Assembly: GCF_900091515.1 (NCBI RefSeq)
Contig: NZ_LT607410.1
Span: 2,604,001-2,668,000 of the forward strand
DNA: 64,000 bases
Reading direction: 5' to 3'
Source of the DNA: Micromonospora purpureochromogenes
Lineage (GTDB): Bacteria; Actinomycetota; Actinomycetes; Mycobacteriales; Micromonosporaceae
A model generated the notes under the pieces. That model did no database searches. It was not told the DNA's origin and saw only the letters and a program-made list of their open reading frames with translations. Numbering within the stretch: the stretch's first letter is position 1; each line of letters starts with the position of its first letter. The position numbers and the translations under genes are program-made. Shown here in pieces: positions 1-9,154 of the stretch.

Positions 1-179
1 CCGAGGAGCCGGGCGTCGGCCTCGCGCAGGCCCTCCGGGCACCAGACGAAGTCCGTGTCGCCGAGGAAGGCGCCGTGCTCGGCCTGGTAGTCGTCGGCGT
101 CGGTGTCCCACCAGCCCCGGTTGGCCCGGCGGGTCTCCGCGTCGCCGACCCGCCGTCGGGTCACCCTGTCGTCGTCCAC
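1..179 (-). CDS. Class I SAM-dependent methyltransferase, N-terminal part (runs off the window)
   Basis: Only the first 59 codons are present; the rest lies left of base 1. The reading frame begins at a GTG and gives VDDDRVTRRRVGDAETRRAN followed by a W-W-D-T-D-A-D-D-Y stretch and then FLGDTDFVWCPEGLREADAR. This N-terminus is typical of a conserved actinobacterial class I SAM-dependent methyltransferase often found beside rpsA; the SAM-binding fold itself is outside the window. An in-frame TAG four codons upstream rules out a longer start. The gene is divergent from rpsA. The substrate is unknown; the family call rests on the N-terminus and gene neighbourhood. Confidence 0.6.
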   Translation of the reverse strand, partial: MDDDRVTRRRVGDAETRRANRGWWDTDADDYQAEHGAFLGDTDFVWCPEGLREADARLL

Positions 180-185
180 CCGCTC

Positions 186-191
186 ACGCTA
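186..191 (-). promoter_or_regulatory. Probable -10 box (TAGCGT) of a leaderless transcript
   Basis: On the minus strand TAGCGT is followed by six bases and then the GTG start at 179. This TANNNT-to-start spacing is the usual sign of an actinobacterial leaderless mRNA, and no ribosome binding site precedes the GTG. Confidence 0.5.
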
Positions 192-635
192 GGCCCTGGC
201 CCGGTCGAGGCCGAGGGCGACCGGCCGGCGGAGACGGCCGCGATCGGTACGGCAGCGCGATCGGTGCCGGGGGGCGGTGGCGGGCGAGGGCGGTCTGCGG
301 GCGCCGCGGCGGTGCGCTACCTTCTCTGCTTGGTGGGACGGCTGTGACGGAGGAGACAGTCGAGACGCTTTTCCCCCGAAATCTCCGCTTTCGCAGCTGA
401 TGAGGTCGCGAGGACATGGGAGGCCTTGCACGCTGTGGTAATGCAGCGGGTAGGCTAGACGATGCGCTCGCGGATCGTGTGCCTCGGCAGGGAGCAGGTG
501 CGCGGTCACCGGAGCCACTAATGATCTTCACTTGGCGATCGTTCGGTGTGCCCGATGGCGGATCCGCTGGCGCGAAATGGTCACCGCGACACCACGCCTG
601 CTGTGACAACCCATCCGACCGGAGCAACCGCCCAC

Positions 636-2126
636 ATGACGAGCAGCATCGAGGCCCCCTCGAGCGCCACCCGGGTCACCCACGACGATCTCGGTTCCGA
701 GGAGGCTTTCCTCGCCGCGATCGACGAGACCATCAAGTACTTCAACGACGGCGACATTGTCGAAGGCACCGTCGTCAAGGTCGATCGGGACGAGGTCCTG
801 CTCGACATCGGCTACAAGACCGAGGGCGTCATTCCCTCTCGGGAGTTGTCGATCAAGCACGACGTGGACCCCGCCGAGGTCGTCTCGGTCGGTGACCACA
901 TCGAGGCCCTGGTCCTCCAGAAGGAGGACAAGGAGGGTCGTCTGATCCTCTCCAAGAAGCGGGCGCAGTACGAGCGGGCCTGGGGCACGATCGAGAAGAT
1001 CAAGGATGAGGACGGGGTCGTCCGCGGTTCGGTCATCGAGGTGGTCAAGGGTGGCCTCATCCTCGACATCGGGCTGCGCGGCTTCCTGCCGGCCTCCCTG
1101 GTCGAGATGCGGCGGGTGCGCGACCTGCAGCCGTACGTCGGCCGCGAGCTCGAAGCCAAGATCATCGAGCTGGACAAGAACCGCAACAACGTGGTCCTGT
1201 CCCGCCGTGCCTGGCTGGAGCAGACGCAGTCCGAGGTGCGCACCGAGTTCCTCAACAAGCTGCAGAAGGGCCAGGTCCGCAAGGGCGTCGTCTCTTCGAT
1301 CGTCAACTTCGGCGCGTTCGTCGACCTGGGCGGCGTGGACGGCCTGGTGCACGTCTCCGAGCTGTCCTGGAAGCACATCGACCACCCGTCCGAGGTCGTC
1401 GAGGTGGGCCAGGAGGTCGAGGTCGAGGTCTTGGACGTCGACCTGGACCGCGAGCGGGTCTCGCTGTCGCTGAAGGCGACCCAGGAGGACCCGTGGCGGC
1501 AGTTCGCCCGCACCCACGCGATCCAGCAGATCGTGCCGGGTAAGGTCACCAAGCTGGTGCCGTTCGGCGCCTTCGTCCGGGTGGACGACGGCATCGAGGG
1601 CCTGGTCCACATCTCCGAGCTGGCCGAGCGCCACGTGGAGATCCCGGAGCAGGTCGTGCAGGTCGGCTCCGAGGTCATGGTCAAGGTCATCGACATCGAC
1701 CTGGAGCGCCGCCGGATCTCGCTGTCGCTCAAGCAGGCCAACGAGGGCTTCGTCGAGGGCGAGGAGCACTTCGACCCGACCCTCTACGGCATGGCCGCGA
1801 CGTACGACGCCGAGGGCAACTACATCTACCCGGAGGGCTTCGACCCGGAGACGGGCGAGTGGCTCGAGGGGTACGACAAGCAGCGCGAGACCTGGGAGAA
1901 CCAGTACGCCGAGGCGCGTCAGCGTTGGGAGGCCCACACCAAGCAGGTGCAGACCTCTCGCGCGGCCGACGCCGAGGCCGCTGCCAACCCGGCTCCGGCC
2001 GTCACCGGTGGCACCACCACCACGACCACGACGGCCCCGAGCCGTCAGGCCGAGGAGCCGGCCGGCACCCTGGCCACCGACGAGGCGCTCGCCGCTCTGC
2101 GGGAGAAGCTCGCCGGCGGCAAGTGA
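636..2126 (+). CDS. rpsA: 30S ribosomal protein S1
   Basis: S1 binds mRNA on the small ribosomal subunit and assists translation initiation. The 496-residue product has four S1-type OB-fold repeats: about residues 35-105 (GDIVEGTVVKVDRDEVLLDI), 120-190, 205-275 (VRKGVVSSIVNFGAFVDLGG) and 290-360 (VPGKVTKLVPFGAFVRVDDG). A 130-residue low-complexity tail follows, containing a seven-threonine run; tails of this sort are typical of actinobacterial S1. I chose the ATG at 636 (MTSSIEAP) because GGAG at 621 gives an acceptable ribosome binding site and homologues begin there; the frame is open further upstream. The gene appears monocistronic, with a strong hairpin downstream. Confidence 0.96.
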   Translation: MTSSIEAPSSATRVTHDDLGSEEAFLAAIDETIKYFNDGDIVEGTVVKVDRDEVLLDIGYKTEGVIPSRELSIKHDVDPAEVVSVGDHIEALVLQKEDKEGRLILSKKRAQYERAWGTIEKIKDEDGVVRGSVIEVVKGGLILDIGLRGFLPASLVEMRRVRDLQPYVGRELEAKIIELDKNRNNVVLSRRAWLEQTQSEVRTEFLNKLQKGQVRKGVVSSIVNFGAFVDLGGVDGLVHVSELSWKHIDHPSEVVEVGQEVEVEVLDVDLDRERVSLSLKATQEDPWRQFARTHAIQQIVPGKVTKLVPFGAFVRVDDGIEGLVHISELAERHVEIPEQVVQVGSEVMVKVIDIDLERRRISLSLKQANEGFVEGEEHFDPTLYGMAATYDAEGNYIYPEGFDPETGEWLEGYDKQRETWENQYAEARQRWEAHTKQVQTSRAADAEAAANPAPAVTGGTTTTTTTAPSRQAEEPAGTLATDEALAALREKLAGGK

Positions 2127-2194
2127 CCCGGTGACAACTCCAGCTCGGCGCGGCTGACGCCGCGCAGCGACCTGGAGCCGTCACTGACGACGAC

Positions 2195-2245
2195 GGGCCC
2201 CGTTCCCGCGATCCGGTAACCACCGGGTCGTCGGGGGCGGGGCCC
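2195..2245 (+). terminator. Probable rpsA transcription terminator
   Basis: The arms GGGCCCCG (2195-2202) and CGGGGCCC (2238-2245) pair perfectly and enclose a second hairpin (CGATCCGGT / ACCGGGTCG). There is no T tract, as is common for actinobacterial terminators. It lies about 70 bp after the rpsA stop. Confidence 0.6.
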
Positions 2246-2370
2246 TCGCGCGTCTCGGGCCGTCCCCCTCGCCGCGCACGCGCAGCCACCCCTGGCCGTG
2301 CCCGGCGCAGCTCGGCCGCTCCCGGCCACGCCGTGGCCGGCGGTTGCCGCCAGGGCGACTTGATCCATCC

Positions 2371-2429
2371 CCGTTTGCGGCGTGTGGTGGTGTCCCGAGG
2401 CCCGGACAACCGCCACATACCGCAAACGG
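2371..2429. repeat. Long imperfect inverted repeat between rpsA and coaE
   Basis: The outer arms CCGTTTGCGG (2371-2380) and CCGCAAACGG (2420-2429) are perfect complements. Inside, TGTGG pairs with CCACA and TGTCC with GGACA, with few mismatches, giving a hairpin with arms of about 25 bp and a short loop. It has no T tail and lies about 70 bp before coaE. It could be a repetitive extragenic palindrome, an RNA structure or a terminator; no second copy was seen in the window. Confidence 0.7.
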
Positions 2430-2497
2430 CGAGATTTCCGCCCCCCTCACGCTGTTTTGTGGTGGGGGCGGTGATCCGGTTGACTGGTCCGGTGCTG

Positions 2498-3673
2498 ATG
2501 GTGGGACTGACCGGAGGGATCGGCTCCGGCAAGAGCGCCGTGTCGGCCCGGCTGGCCGAGCGGGGTGCGGTGGTCATCGACGCGGACCAGATCGCCCGTG
2601 AGGTGGTCGCCCCGGGCTCCGAGGGGCTGGCGGAGATCGTCGCCGCCTTCGGCGACCGGGTTCTCGACGCCGGCGGCGCGCTGGACCGGGCGGCGCTGGG
2701 CGCGGTGGTCTTCGGCGACGAGGTGGCCCGCCGCCGGCTGGAGGCGATCACCCATCCGCGGGTGCGGACGCGTACCGCCGAACTGGCCGCCGTGGCGCCC
2801 TCGGACGCGGTGGTGGTCAACGACGTGCCACTGCTGGTGGAGGTGGGGCTCGCGCCGACGTACCACCTGGTGGTCGTGGTGCAGACGGCCGTCGCCACCC
2901 GGCTGGAGCGCCTGGAACGCGACCGGGGGATGCCCCGCGCGGAGGCGGAGCGGCGGATCGCCGCGCAGGCCGACGACGCCCGCCGGCGCGCGGCGGCGGA
3001 CGTGGTGCTCAGCAACGACGGCACCCTCGATGAGCTGCACGCCGCCGTGGACGCCCTCTGGCGGGACCGGCTGCTGCCCTACGAGCGCAACGTCCGCGAG
3101 GGCCGGGTGGCCCGCCCGGAGCGGGTCGTGCTGACCGAGCCGGACCCGACCTGGCCCCAGCAGTACGCCCGGCTGGCCGCCCGGATCCGGCACGCCGTCG
3201 CCCCGGCGGACCTGCGGGTGGACCACATCGGCTCGACCGCCGTGCCCGGCCTGGCCGCCAAGGACGTGATCGACATCCAGGTGACCGTGTCGTCGCTCGA
3301 CGAGGCGGACGGGCCGCTCGCCGAGCGGCTCGCCCGGGCCGGCTTTCCGCGGCTGCCCGGGGACTGGTGGGACAGCCCCCGCCCGGCCGGCAGCGGGCGG
3401 TGGGCCAAGCGGTTCCACGGCAGTGCCGATCCGGGGCGCCCGGCCTACCTGCACCTGCGGGTGGCCGACTCGCCCGGCTGGCGGTACGCCCTGCTGATGC
3501 GGGACCACCTGCGCGCCGACCCGGACCAGCGGTCCGCCTACCTGCTGCTGAAGCGGGAGCTGGCGGCCTCGGCGCCGGACAGCGGCGGGTACGCGACCGT
3601 CAAGGACCCGTGGTTCGACGAGGAGCACCTGCGGGCCGAGGAGTGGGCCGCGCAGACCGGCTGGCGGCCCTGA
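2498..3673 (+). CDS. coaE: Dephospho-CoA kinase with C-terminal GrpB/UPF0157 domain
   Basis: CoaE catalyses the last step of coenzyme A synthesis, phosphorylating the ribose 3'-hydroxyl of dephospho-CoA. The P-loop GGIGSGKSA is at residues 6-14, and the kinase domain occupies about residues 1-200. From about residue 205 the protein continues into a GrpB-like nucleotidyltransferase-fold domain (LTEPDPTWPQQY, then DHIGSTAVPGLAAKDVIDIQ). The same two-domain arrangement is known in mycobacterial CoaE, where the second domain is thought to help stability. The start is uncertain: ATG at 2498, GTG at 2492 and GTG at 2471 are in frame and none has a good ribosome binding site. The gene converges on the next one with only four bases between the stop codons. 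Confidence 0.92.
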   Translation: MVGLTGGIGSGKSAVSARLAERGAVVIDADQIAREVVAPGSEGLAEIVAAFGDRVLDAGGALDRAALGAVVFGDEVARRRLEAITHPRVRTRTAELAAVAPSDAVVVNDVPLLVEVGLAPTYHLVVVVQTAVATRLERLERDRGMPRAEAERRIAAQADDARRRAAADVVLSNDGTLDELHAAVDALWRDRLLPYERNVREGRVARPERVVLTEPDPTWPQQYARLAARIRHAVAPADLRVDHIGSTAVPGLAAKDVIDIQVTVSSLDEADGPLAERLARAGFPRLPGDWWDSPRPAGSGRWAKRFHGSADPGRPAYLHLRVADSPGWRYALLMRDHLRADPDQRSAYLLLKRELAASAPDSGGYATVKDPWFDEEHLRAEEWAAQTGWRP

Positions 3674-3677
3674 CCGG

Positions 3678-5435
3678 TCACCGGCGGCCCGCCGTGCCGG
3701 CCCGCGCCGCCGGGGCCTTGGCGGCGGTCGGTCCGGGCCGGGGCGGCACGATCCCGGCCGGCACCGGCGCCGGGGTGAGGTCGAGCTGGGCCCAGGCGCC
3801 CGCCCGGGTGCGCAGCTCCAGCCGGCGGGGCAGGCCGGTCCGGTCCAGCCAATAGCGCAGTCGCAGCCCCTGGACGCGCAGCTCGACCACGTCCACCACC
3901 CGGCCGGCGACCCGGTCGGCGCGCAGCCGCACGGCGGCCGCGGGCCGACCGGGCGCGGTGTCCGCCCGCAGCGCCGCGTCGATGAGCAGGTCGAGATCGT
4001 CCAACGGGCGGGCGCCGGTCCGCCAGCCGGCCCCGGCCGGTGGTGGCAGCGGCGGGCCGTTGGCGGCCCCGGTGGCGCCGGCGCCCGGCCCGACCGGCAC
4101 CTCCGCGCGGGCGAAGCCGTCCCGGTCGCGCCGCAGCAGGGTGCGCCGGCCGAGGGTGTCCAGCTCGGCCACCGACAGGTAGGCCACCCCGCCGGACCAG
4201 CTCAACCATCCCGAGCCGCGTAGGTTCGCGGCGGTGCCGAGCGGAACGGCGATGGTGACCGCGGCACCGGGCTGGGCCCGCAGCCGGGCGGGCAGCCGGG
4301 CCAGCCGTTCGGCCTCGGTGTCGGTGAGCGCGCGGGGCAGCCCGGGTCGGCCGCCCAGCGCGTCGACCGGCCAGATCGTGGGCCGGTCGTTGCGTTCCAG
4401 CTCGACGGCGGCCGGCTGTCCGCCGGGCAGCCGGCCCTTCCACCGGTGCAGTCGGGAATCCCCGTCGACCCACCAGCGGGGGTCGCCGTCGCCGGCCGCC
4501 GGCGGGGCGGGTGGACGGGCGGTCGGGTCGGCGGCGGCGGTGGGCCTGGGCAGCGGGGCCTGGAGGACGTCCACCGGCTCGCCGGCGAGGGTCTCCCGTC
4601 CCACCCACCGCCCCGCGCCGTGGCGCAGCGGGTCGGCCGGCTCAGCCCGGTCCGCGCTCAGCCCGAAGAGCACCTCGAGCGCCCCGGCGAGGGGCCGGCC
4701 GGCGGGCAGGTCGCGCAGTCGCCAGCGGTCCGTCGGCGGCACCAGCGGAGGGGACGCCGGCGTGGGGACCGCGGCGGGGTCGGGGCGGAGCACGACGACC
4801 GAGGGCGTCGCCTGCACCAGCCCCCGGTCGGCGCCCGCGCCCGGGCCGCCCACGTCGAGGTAGGCCAGCGGCCGTGCCCAGTCGATCCAGCCGACCAGGT
4901 CGGTGCGGGCGGCCCCGGTCCCGACCGTCATCCGGACCCCGGCCCGCACGTCGCGGAGGTTGGTGACCCGGGTCGCGGCGAGCCGCTCGGCCTCGGCCGC
5001 GGTCAGCGCCCGGGCCGGCTCCCCGGGGGCGGGGGCCCAGCTCAGCAGCCCGGCGACCAGCGCCGCGGCCGAGGCGGCGGCGACCACGCCGAGGGCGACC
5101 AGGGTGGTCCGCCGGCGGGCGGGCTCCTCCGGGGAGCCCGCCACGGCGGCCAGGACCGGCGGGGTACGCAGCGCGTGCCGGGCGGCGTCGCGCCGGCGCC
5201 GGCCCGGCCGTCGGCGGCCGGCACCGTGGCCGGCCGAGCCGCGTCCGCCGTTGCCGCCGGGGGTACGGATGGGCGGCCGTGCGGCGACGGGGATGTCGGG
5301 GGGCGGGCCCGTGGGGGTGGACGGGGGCGGCCGGTCGGGGGAGGTCTCCACGAGTGGTTGAACGCCCGGCGGCGGCGAGGGTGACGAGGAAGCCGGTGCC
5401 GAGCAGGGGCGCTCGCGGCGGCCGGTCTGCGCCAT
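3678..5435 (-). CDS. Membrane-anchored protein with two LolA/LppX-like repeats, function unknown
   Basis: The product is 585 residues. A Pro-rich and Arg-rich cytoplasmic segment (about 1-100) is followed by one transmembrane helix near 110-130 (VALGVVAAASAAALVAGLL) and an extracytoplasmic region. That region is a tandem duplication: each half opens with the same pattern (RALTAAEAERLAATR and RALTDTEAERLARLP) and ends in a W-x-D-G/R-x-x-x-L-x-R strand (RWWVDGDSRLHRW; RYWLDRTGLPRRLEL). These features resemble LolA/LprG-type lipoprotein-fold domains, so it may bind a lipid or lipoprotein at the membrane; this is inference. ATG at 5435 and GTG at 5447 are alternative starts. It converges on coaE. 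Confidence 0.7.
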   Translation of the reverse strand: MAQTGRRERPCSAPASSSPSPPPGVQPLVETSPDRPPPSTPTGPPPDIPVAARPPIRTPGGNGGRGSAGHGAGRRRPGRRRRDAARHALRTPPVLAAVAGSPEEPARRRTTLVALGVVAAASAAALVAGLLSWAPAPGEPARALTAAEAERLAATRVTNLRDVRAGVRMTVGTGAARTDLVGWIDWARPLAYLDVGGPGAGADRGLVQATPSVVVLRPDPAAVPTPASPPLVPPTDRWRLRDLPAGRPLAGALEVLFGLSADRAEPADPLRHGAGRWVGRETLAGEPVDVLQAPLPRPTAAADPTARPPAPPAAGDGDPRWWVDGDSRLHRWKGRLPGGQPAAVELERNDRPTIWPVDALGGRPGLPRALTDTEAERLARLPARLRAQPGAAVTIAVPLGTAANLRGSGWLSWSGGVAYLSVAELDTLGRRTLLRRDRDGFARAEVPVGPGAGATGAANGPPLPPPAGAGWRTGARPLDDLDLLIDAALRADTAPGRPAAAVRLRADRVAGRVVDVVELRVQGLRLRYWLDRTGLPRRLELRTRAGAWAQLDLTPAPVPAGIVPPRPGPTAAKAPAARAGTAGRR

Positions 5436-5655
5436 GGGCGCGACCACGTCGGGTGCGCACGCCGGCGATGTCCGGGTGCTGCGACCCTCCTGTGCCGGGG
5501 GCGGGAGCCCCGTGAGGGCCCGGCCACCTGCCCGGTCGGCCGCCGCGAGCGGCCTACGGTGTTCAGGCTAGCGCGGTGGGATGTGGCCCACAATGGGAAT
5601 ATTGAAGCCGATCACGGACCCCCCGTAGTCGCGACGGAGTGTCGGACCCTCGGCG

Positions 5656-5661
5656 TACCGT
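5656..5661 (+). promoter_or_regulatory. uvrB -10 box (TACCGT), leaderless
   Basis: TACCGT is followed by seven bases and then the uvrB ATG at 5669, which predicts transcription starting at or next to the A of the start codon. I saw no mycobacterial-type LexA box in the upstream 200 bases. Confidence 0.5.
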
Positions 5662-5668
5662 TGATGTC

Positions 5669-7777
5669 ATGGCGCTCGACATTCCCCGGCTCGACGGCCG
5701 CTTCCAGGTCGTCAGCGAGTTCCAGCCGGCCGGCGACCAGCCGGCTGCCATCGACGACCTTGAGCGTCGGGTCCGGCGCGGCGACCGCAACACCGTGCTG
5801 CTCGGCGCGACCGGCACCGGCAAGAGCGCCAGCACGGCGTGGCTCGTCGAGCGGCTGCAACGCCCCACCCTGGTGCTCGCGCCCAACAAGACGCTCTGCG
5901 CCCAGCTGGCCAAGGAGTTCAGCGAGCTGCTCCCGCACAACGCGGTCGAGTACTTCGTCTCCTACTACGACTACTACCAGCCCGAGGCGTACATCCCGCA
6001 GACCGACACCTACATCGAGAAGGACTCCTCGATCAACGAGGAGGTCGAGCGGCTGCGCCACTCGGCCACCATGTCGCTGCTCACCCGCCGGGACGTGATC
6101 GTGGTCGCCACGGTCTCCGCCATCTACGGCCTGGGCACCCCGGAGGAATACCTGGACCGCGCGGTCCGGGTCGCCGTGGGGCAGGAGCTCGACCGGGACC
6201 AGCTGCTGCGTCGCCTGGTCGACATCCAGTACACCCGCAACGACATGGCCTTCCAGCGGGGCACCTTCCGGGTCCGCGGCGACACGCTGGAGATCATCCC
6301 GGCGTACGAGGAGCTGGCGGTCCGGATCGAGCTGTTCGGTGACGAGGTGGAGAAGCTCTACTACCTCAACCCGCTCACCGGCGACGTGGTCCGCGAGGTC
6401 GACCAGCTGGTCATCTTCCCGGCCACCCACTACGCGGCCGGCCCGGAGCGGATGGAGCGGGCGATCCGCGACATCGAGACCGAGCTGGGCGAGCGGCTGG
6501 CCGAGCTGGAGCGGCAGGGCAAGCTGCTGGAGGCGCAGCGGCTGCGGATGCGCACCACCTACGACATCGAGATGATGCGCCAGGTCGGCTTCTGCTCCGG
6601 CATCGAGAACTACTCCATGCACATGGACGGGCGGCTGCCCGGCAGCCCGCCGCACTGCCTGCTCGACTACTTCCCCGACGACTTCCTCACCGTCGTCGAC
6701 GAGTCGCACGTGACCATCCCGCAGATCGGCGGCATGTACGAGGGCGACGCGTCCCGCAAGCGGATGCTGATCGACCACGGTTTCCGGCTGCCCAGCGCCG
6801 CCGACAACCGGCCGCTGCGCTTCGACGAGTTCCTGGAGCGGGTCGGCCAGATGGTCTACCTCTCCGCCACCCCCGGTCCGTGGGAGCTGGAGCAGGCGCA
6901 GGGTGAGTTCGTCGAGCAGGTGATCCGCCCGACCGGGCTGGTCGACCCGGAGGTCGTGATCAAGCCGACCAAGGGCCAGATCGACGACCTGATGCACGAG
7001 ATCAAGCTGCGCACCGAGCGCGACGAGCGGGTGCTGGTCACCACGCTGACCAAGAAGATGGCCGAGGATCTCTCCGACTACCTGCTGGAGAACGGCATCC
7101 GGGTGCGCTACCTGCACTCCGAGGTCGACACGCTGCGCCGGGTCGAGCTGCTGCGCGAGCTGCGCAAGGGCGAGTACGACGTACTGGTCGGCATCAACCT
7201 GCTCCGGGAGGGCCTCGACCTGCCCGAGGTGTCCCTGGTCGCGATCCTCGACGCCGACAAGGAGGGCTTCCTGCGCAGCGGCCGGTCGCTGATCCAGACC
7301 ATCGGCCGCGCCGCCCGTAACGTCTCCGGCCAGGTGCACATGTACGCCGACAAGATCACTCCGTCGATGGCGGCCGCGATCGACGAGACCGACCGGCGCC
7401 GGGCCAAGCAGATCGCGCACAACGAGGCGCACGGCATCAGCCCGGAGCCGCTGCGCAAGAAGATCCACGACATCCTCGACGACATCTACCGCGAGGCGGA
7501 GGACACCGAGAACAGCCGGGTCGGCGGGGCGGTGCGCCAGCTGTCCCGGGGCAAGGCCCCGGTCAAGGAGACCCGCAGCCGCAGTCGGGTTGGCGCGGCC
7601 GGCCCGTCCCGGGAGGGGATGGCCCGCGCCGATCTGGCGCAGCTCATCCAGGAGCTCAACGACCAGATGCTGGCCGCCGCCCGGGAGCTGCAGTTCGAGC
7701 TGGCTGCCCGGATCCGGGACGAGGTCGCCGACCTCAAGAAGGAACTGCGCGGGATGGACGCCGCGGGCGTGAAGTAG
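5669..7777 (+). CDS. uvrB: Excinuclease ABC subunit UvrB
   Basis: UvrB is the damage-verifying helicase-like subunit of nucleotide excision repair; it is loaded by UvrA and then recruits UvrC. The 702-residue product shows the Walker A motif GATGTGKS (residues 46-53), the beta-hairpin region rich in tyrosine ([16 protein letters not shown]), Walker B VVDESH, helicase motifs V and VI ([21 protein letters not shown]) and a C-terminal UVR motif that pairs with UvrC ([20 protein letters not shown]). ATG 5669 is chosen because of the leaderless -10 spacing and the canonical N-terminus [17 protein letters not shown]; an in-frame ATG at 5639 is less likely. uvrA and uvrC lie 24-30 kb downstream. Confidence 0.98.
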   Translation: MALDIPRLDGRFQVVSEFQPAGDQPAAIDDLERRVRRGDRNTVLLGATGTGKSASTAWLVERLQRPTLVLAPNKTLCAQLAKEFSELLPHNAVEYFVSYYDYYQPEAYIPQTDTYIEKDSSINEEVERLRHSATMSLLTRRDVIVVATVSAIYGLGTPEEYLDRAVRVAVGQELDRDQLLRRLVDIQYTRNDMAFQRGTFRVRGDTLEIIPAYEELAVRIELFGDEVEKLYYLNPLTGDVVREVDQLVIFPATHYAAGPERMERAIRDIETELGERLAELERQGKLLEAQRLRMRTTYDIEMMRQVGFCSGIENYSMHMDGRLPGSPPHCLLDYFPDDFLTVVDESHVTIPQIGGMYEGDASRKRMLIDHGFRLPSAADNRPLRFDEFLERVGQMVYLSATPGPWELEQAQGEFVEQVIRPTGLVDPEVVIKPTKGQIDDLMHEIKLRTERDERVLVTTLTKKMAEDLSDYLLENGIRVRYLHSEVDTLRRVELLRELRKGEYDVLVGINLLREGLDLPEVSLVAILDADKEGFLRSGRSLIQTIGRAARNVSGQVHMYADKITPSMAAAIDETDRRRAKQIAHNEAHGISPEPLRKKIHDILDDIYREAEDTENSRVGGAVRQLSRGKAPVKETRSRSRVGAAGPSREGMARADLAQLIQELNDQMLAAARELQFELAARIRDEVADLKKELRGMDAAGVK

Positions 7778-7789
7778 GGGGAGCGGGGG

Positions 7790-8635
7790 ATGGGCGGGAT
7801 CGAGGCCGTGGTCGGTCTGCCCGACCCCCGCCTGCGCCCGTTCGTCGACCGGTACCTCGGCTACCGCGAGCCCGCCTCGCTGCCGCTGGTCCGCCGCGAG
7901 GTGGCCGGCGCCTTCGTGGTGCTGGTGCTGGGCTGGGGCGCCCCGCTCGACGTGGTCAACCCGCGGGCCGGGCGCGGGGCGTACGGGGTGGACTCGTTCG
8001 TCGCCGGTCCCTTCGACGGCCACTGCATCACCTCGACCCTGGGCGTGGGGCTCGGCGTGCAGCTGGTGCTCACCCCACCGGCGGCCCGCCGGGTCCTCGG
8101 CCTGCCGCTGGGTGAGCTGGCCAACCGGGCCGTGCCGGTCGGCGACCTGCCGGACCGGTGGCTGGACAGGCTGCGCCGCCGGCTGGCCGACGCGCCGGAC
8201 TGGACGCGCCGGTTCGCCCTGCTCGACGCGGCGCTCGGCGCGCGGCTGGCCGGCTCCGCCCCGCTCGATGCGACGCTGGGCCGGGCGTGGCGCCGGCTCG
8301 CCGGCACCGGCGGGCGGATCGGCGTCGGTGAGCTCGCCGACGAGCTGGGCTGGAGCAGCCGGCACCTCGCCGTCCGGTTCCGTGGGGAGCTGGGGCTGAC
8401 GCCGAAGGCGACCGCCCGGCTGCTGCGCTTCCAGCGGGCGTACGCGACGCTGGCCCGCGACCTCGTTCCCCGGCCGGGCGCCGACGCCCCCGGCGATCCG
8501 GGTGGCTGGGCGGAGCTGGCCGCCCGCTGCGGGTACTACGACCAGTCGCACCTGATCCGGGACTTCCGGGAGTTCGCCGGTACGACGCCGGCCGCGCTGG
8601 CGCGCTCCGGATCGCTTTCGTCCAATCCCGGCTGA
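7790..8635 (+). CDS. AraC-family transcriptional regulator
   Basis: The 281-residue protein has an N-terminal sensing domain (about 1-140) and a C-terminal AraC helix-turn-helix region (about 170-265: IGVGELADELGWSSRHLAVR, then a second helix-turn-helix ending YYDQSHLIRDFREFAGTTPA). The final signature is typical of AraC/XylS proteins. It starts 12 bp after uvrB with a strong purine-rich ribosome binding site (AGGGGGAGCGGGGG). The VOC gene 24 bp downstream is a plausible partner or target, since AraC-VOC pairs are common in actinobacteria; the ligand is unknown. Confidence 0.88.
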   Translation: MGGIEAVVGLPDPRLRPFVDRYLGYREPASLPLVRREVAGAFVVLVLGWGAPLDVVNPRAGRGAYGVDSFVAGPFDGHCITSTLGVGLGVQLVLTPPAARRVLGLPLGELANRAVPVGDLPDRWLDRLRRRLADAPDWTRRFALLDAALGARLAGSAPLDATLGRAWRRLAGTGGRIGVGELADELGWSSRHLAVRFRGELGLTPKATARLLRFQRAYATLARDLVPRPGADAPGDPGGWAELAARCGYYDQSHLIRDFREFAGTTPAALARSGSLSSNPG

Positions 8636-8659
8636 CCGGGCCGGCGGCAGACTCGGGGC

Positions 8660-9028
8660 ATGCGAAGCATCTACCCGGTCTTCCGGTATCCCGACGCCCG
8701 TGCCGCCATCGACTGGCTCTGCGCCGCGTTCGACTTCCAGGTCCACGAGGTGCACGACGCGCCCGACGGGTCCGTCGCGCACGCCCAACTCGGCTACGGC
8801 GGCGATCTGATCATGCTGGCCACCGGCAGCGGTCCCCTTGTCCGGCCGGCCGACGACGACTACGTCGTCTACGTGGCGGTCGACGATGTCGACGCCCATC
8901 ACGGCCGGGCGAAGGCGGCCGGCGCGGAGATCGTCCGGGAGCCCTTCGACACCGACTACGGCTCCCGCGACTACACCGCCCGCGATCTCGCCGGCAACGT
9001 CTGGTCTTTCGGCACGTACCGGCCCTGA
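8660..9028 (+). CDS. VOC/glyoxalase-fold protein
   Basis: The 122-residue protein matches the vicinal oxygen chelate superfamily of PhnB/glyoxalase-like proteins: YPVFRYPDARAAIDWLCAAF at the start, and RDYTARDLAGNVWSFGTY at the end, where the D-x-x-G-N-x-W/F-x-F motif carries a usual metal-binding position. The family includes glyoxalases, dioxygenases and antibiotic-binding proteins, so the reaction cannot be fixed. It follows the AraC gene by 24 bp; a CAGACT six bases before the ATG may be its own leaderless -10 box. Confidence 0.85.
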   Translation: MRSIYPVFRYPDARAAIDWLCAAFDFQVHEVHDAPDGSVAHAQLGYGGDLIMLATGSGPLVRPADDDYVVYVAVDDVDAHHGRAKAAGAEIVREPFDTDYGSRDYTARDLAGNVWSFGTYRP

Positions 9029-9106
9029 GCGGTGCGCTCCGCCCGGCGGCGAGCGGTCGCGCCCGACGGGGGCGTCGCCGGGCGGTTGCGGTGCGCGAGC
9101 AAGGTA

Positions 9107-9135
9107 TTGCCCTGGGTGACGGTCCTGCGTACCCT
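9107..9135 (+). promoter_or_regulatory. Promoter of the XRE regulator gene
   Basis: TTGCCC (9107-9112), a 17-base spacer, and TACCCT (9130-9135) form a well-spaced sigma-70-type promoter 20 bp before the start codon. Confidence 0.5.
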
Positions 9136-9154
9136 CCGTCGTGGGGAGGCCGGG

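Noticed and set aside
2045..2450. Possible small genes in the rpsA-coaE gap
   Set aside because: The open frames there have no consistent codon bias and overlap the terminator and inverted repeat.
5612..8902. Very long open frame on the minus strand opposite uvrB and the AraC gene
   Set aside because: It mirrors the codon structure of well-supported genes on the plus strand, a common artefact at this GC content, and its translation is low-complexity.
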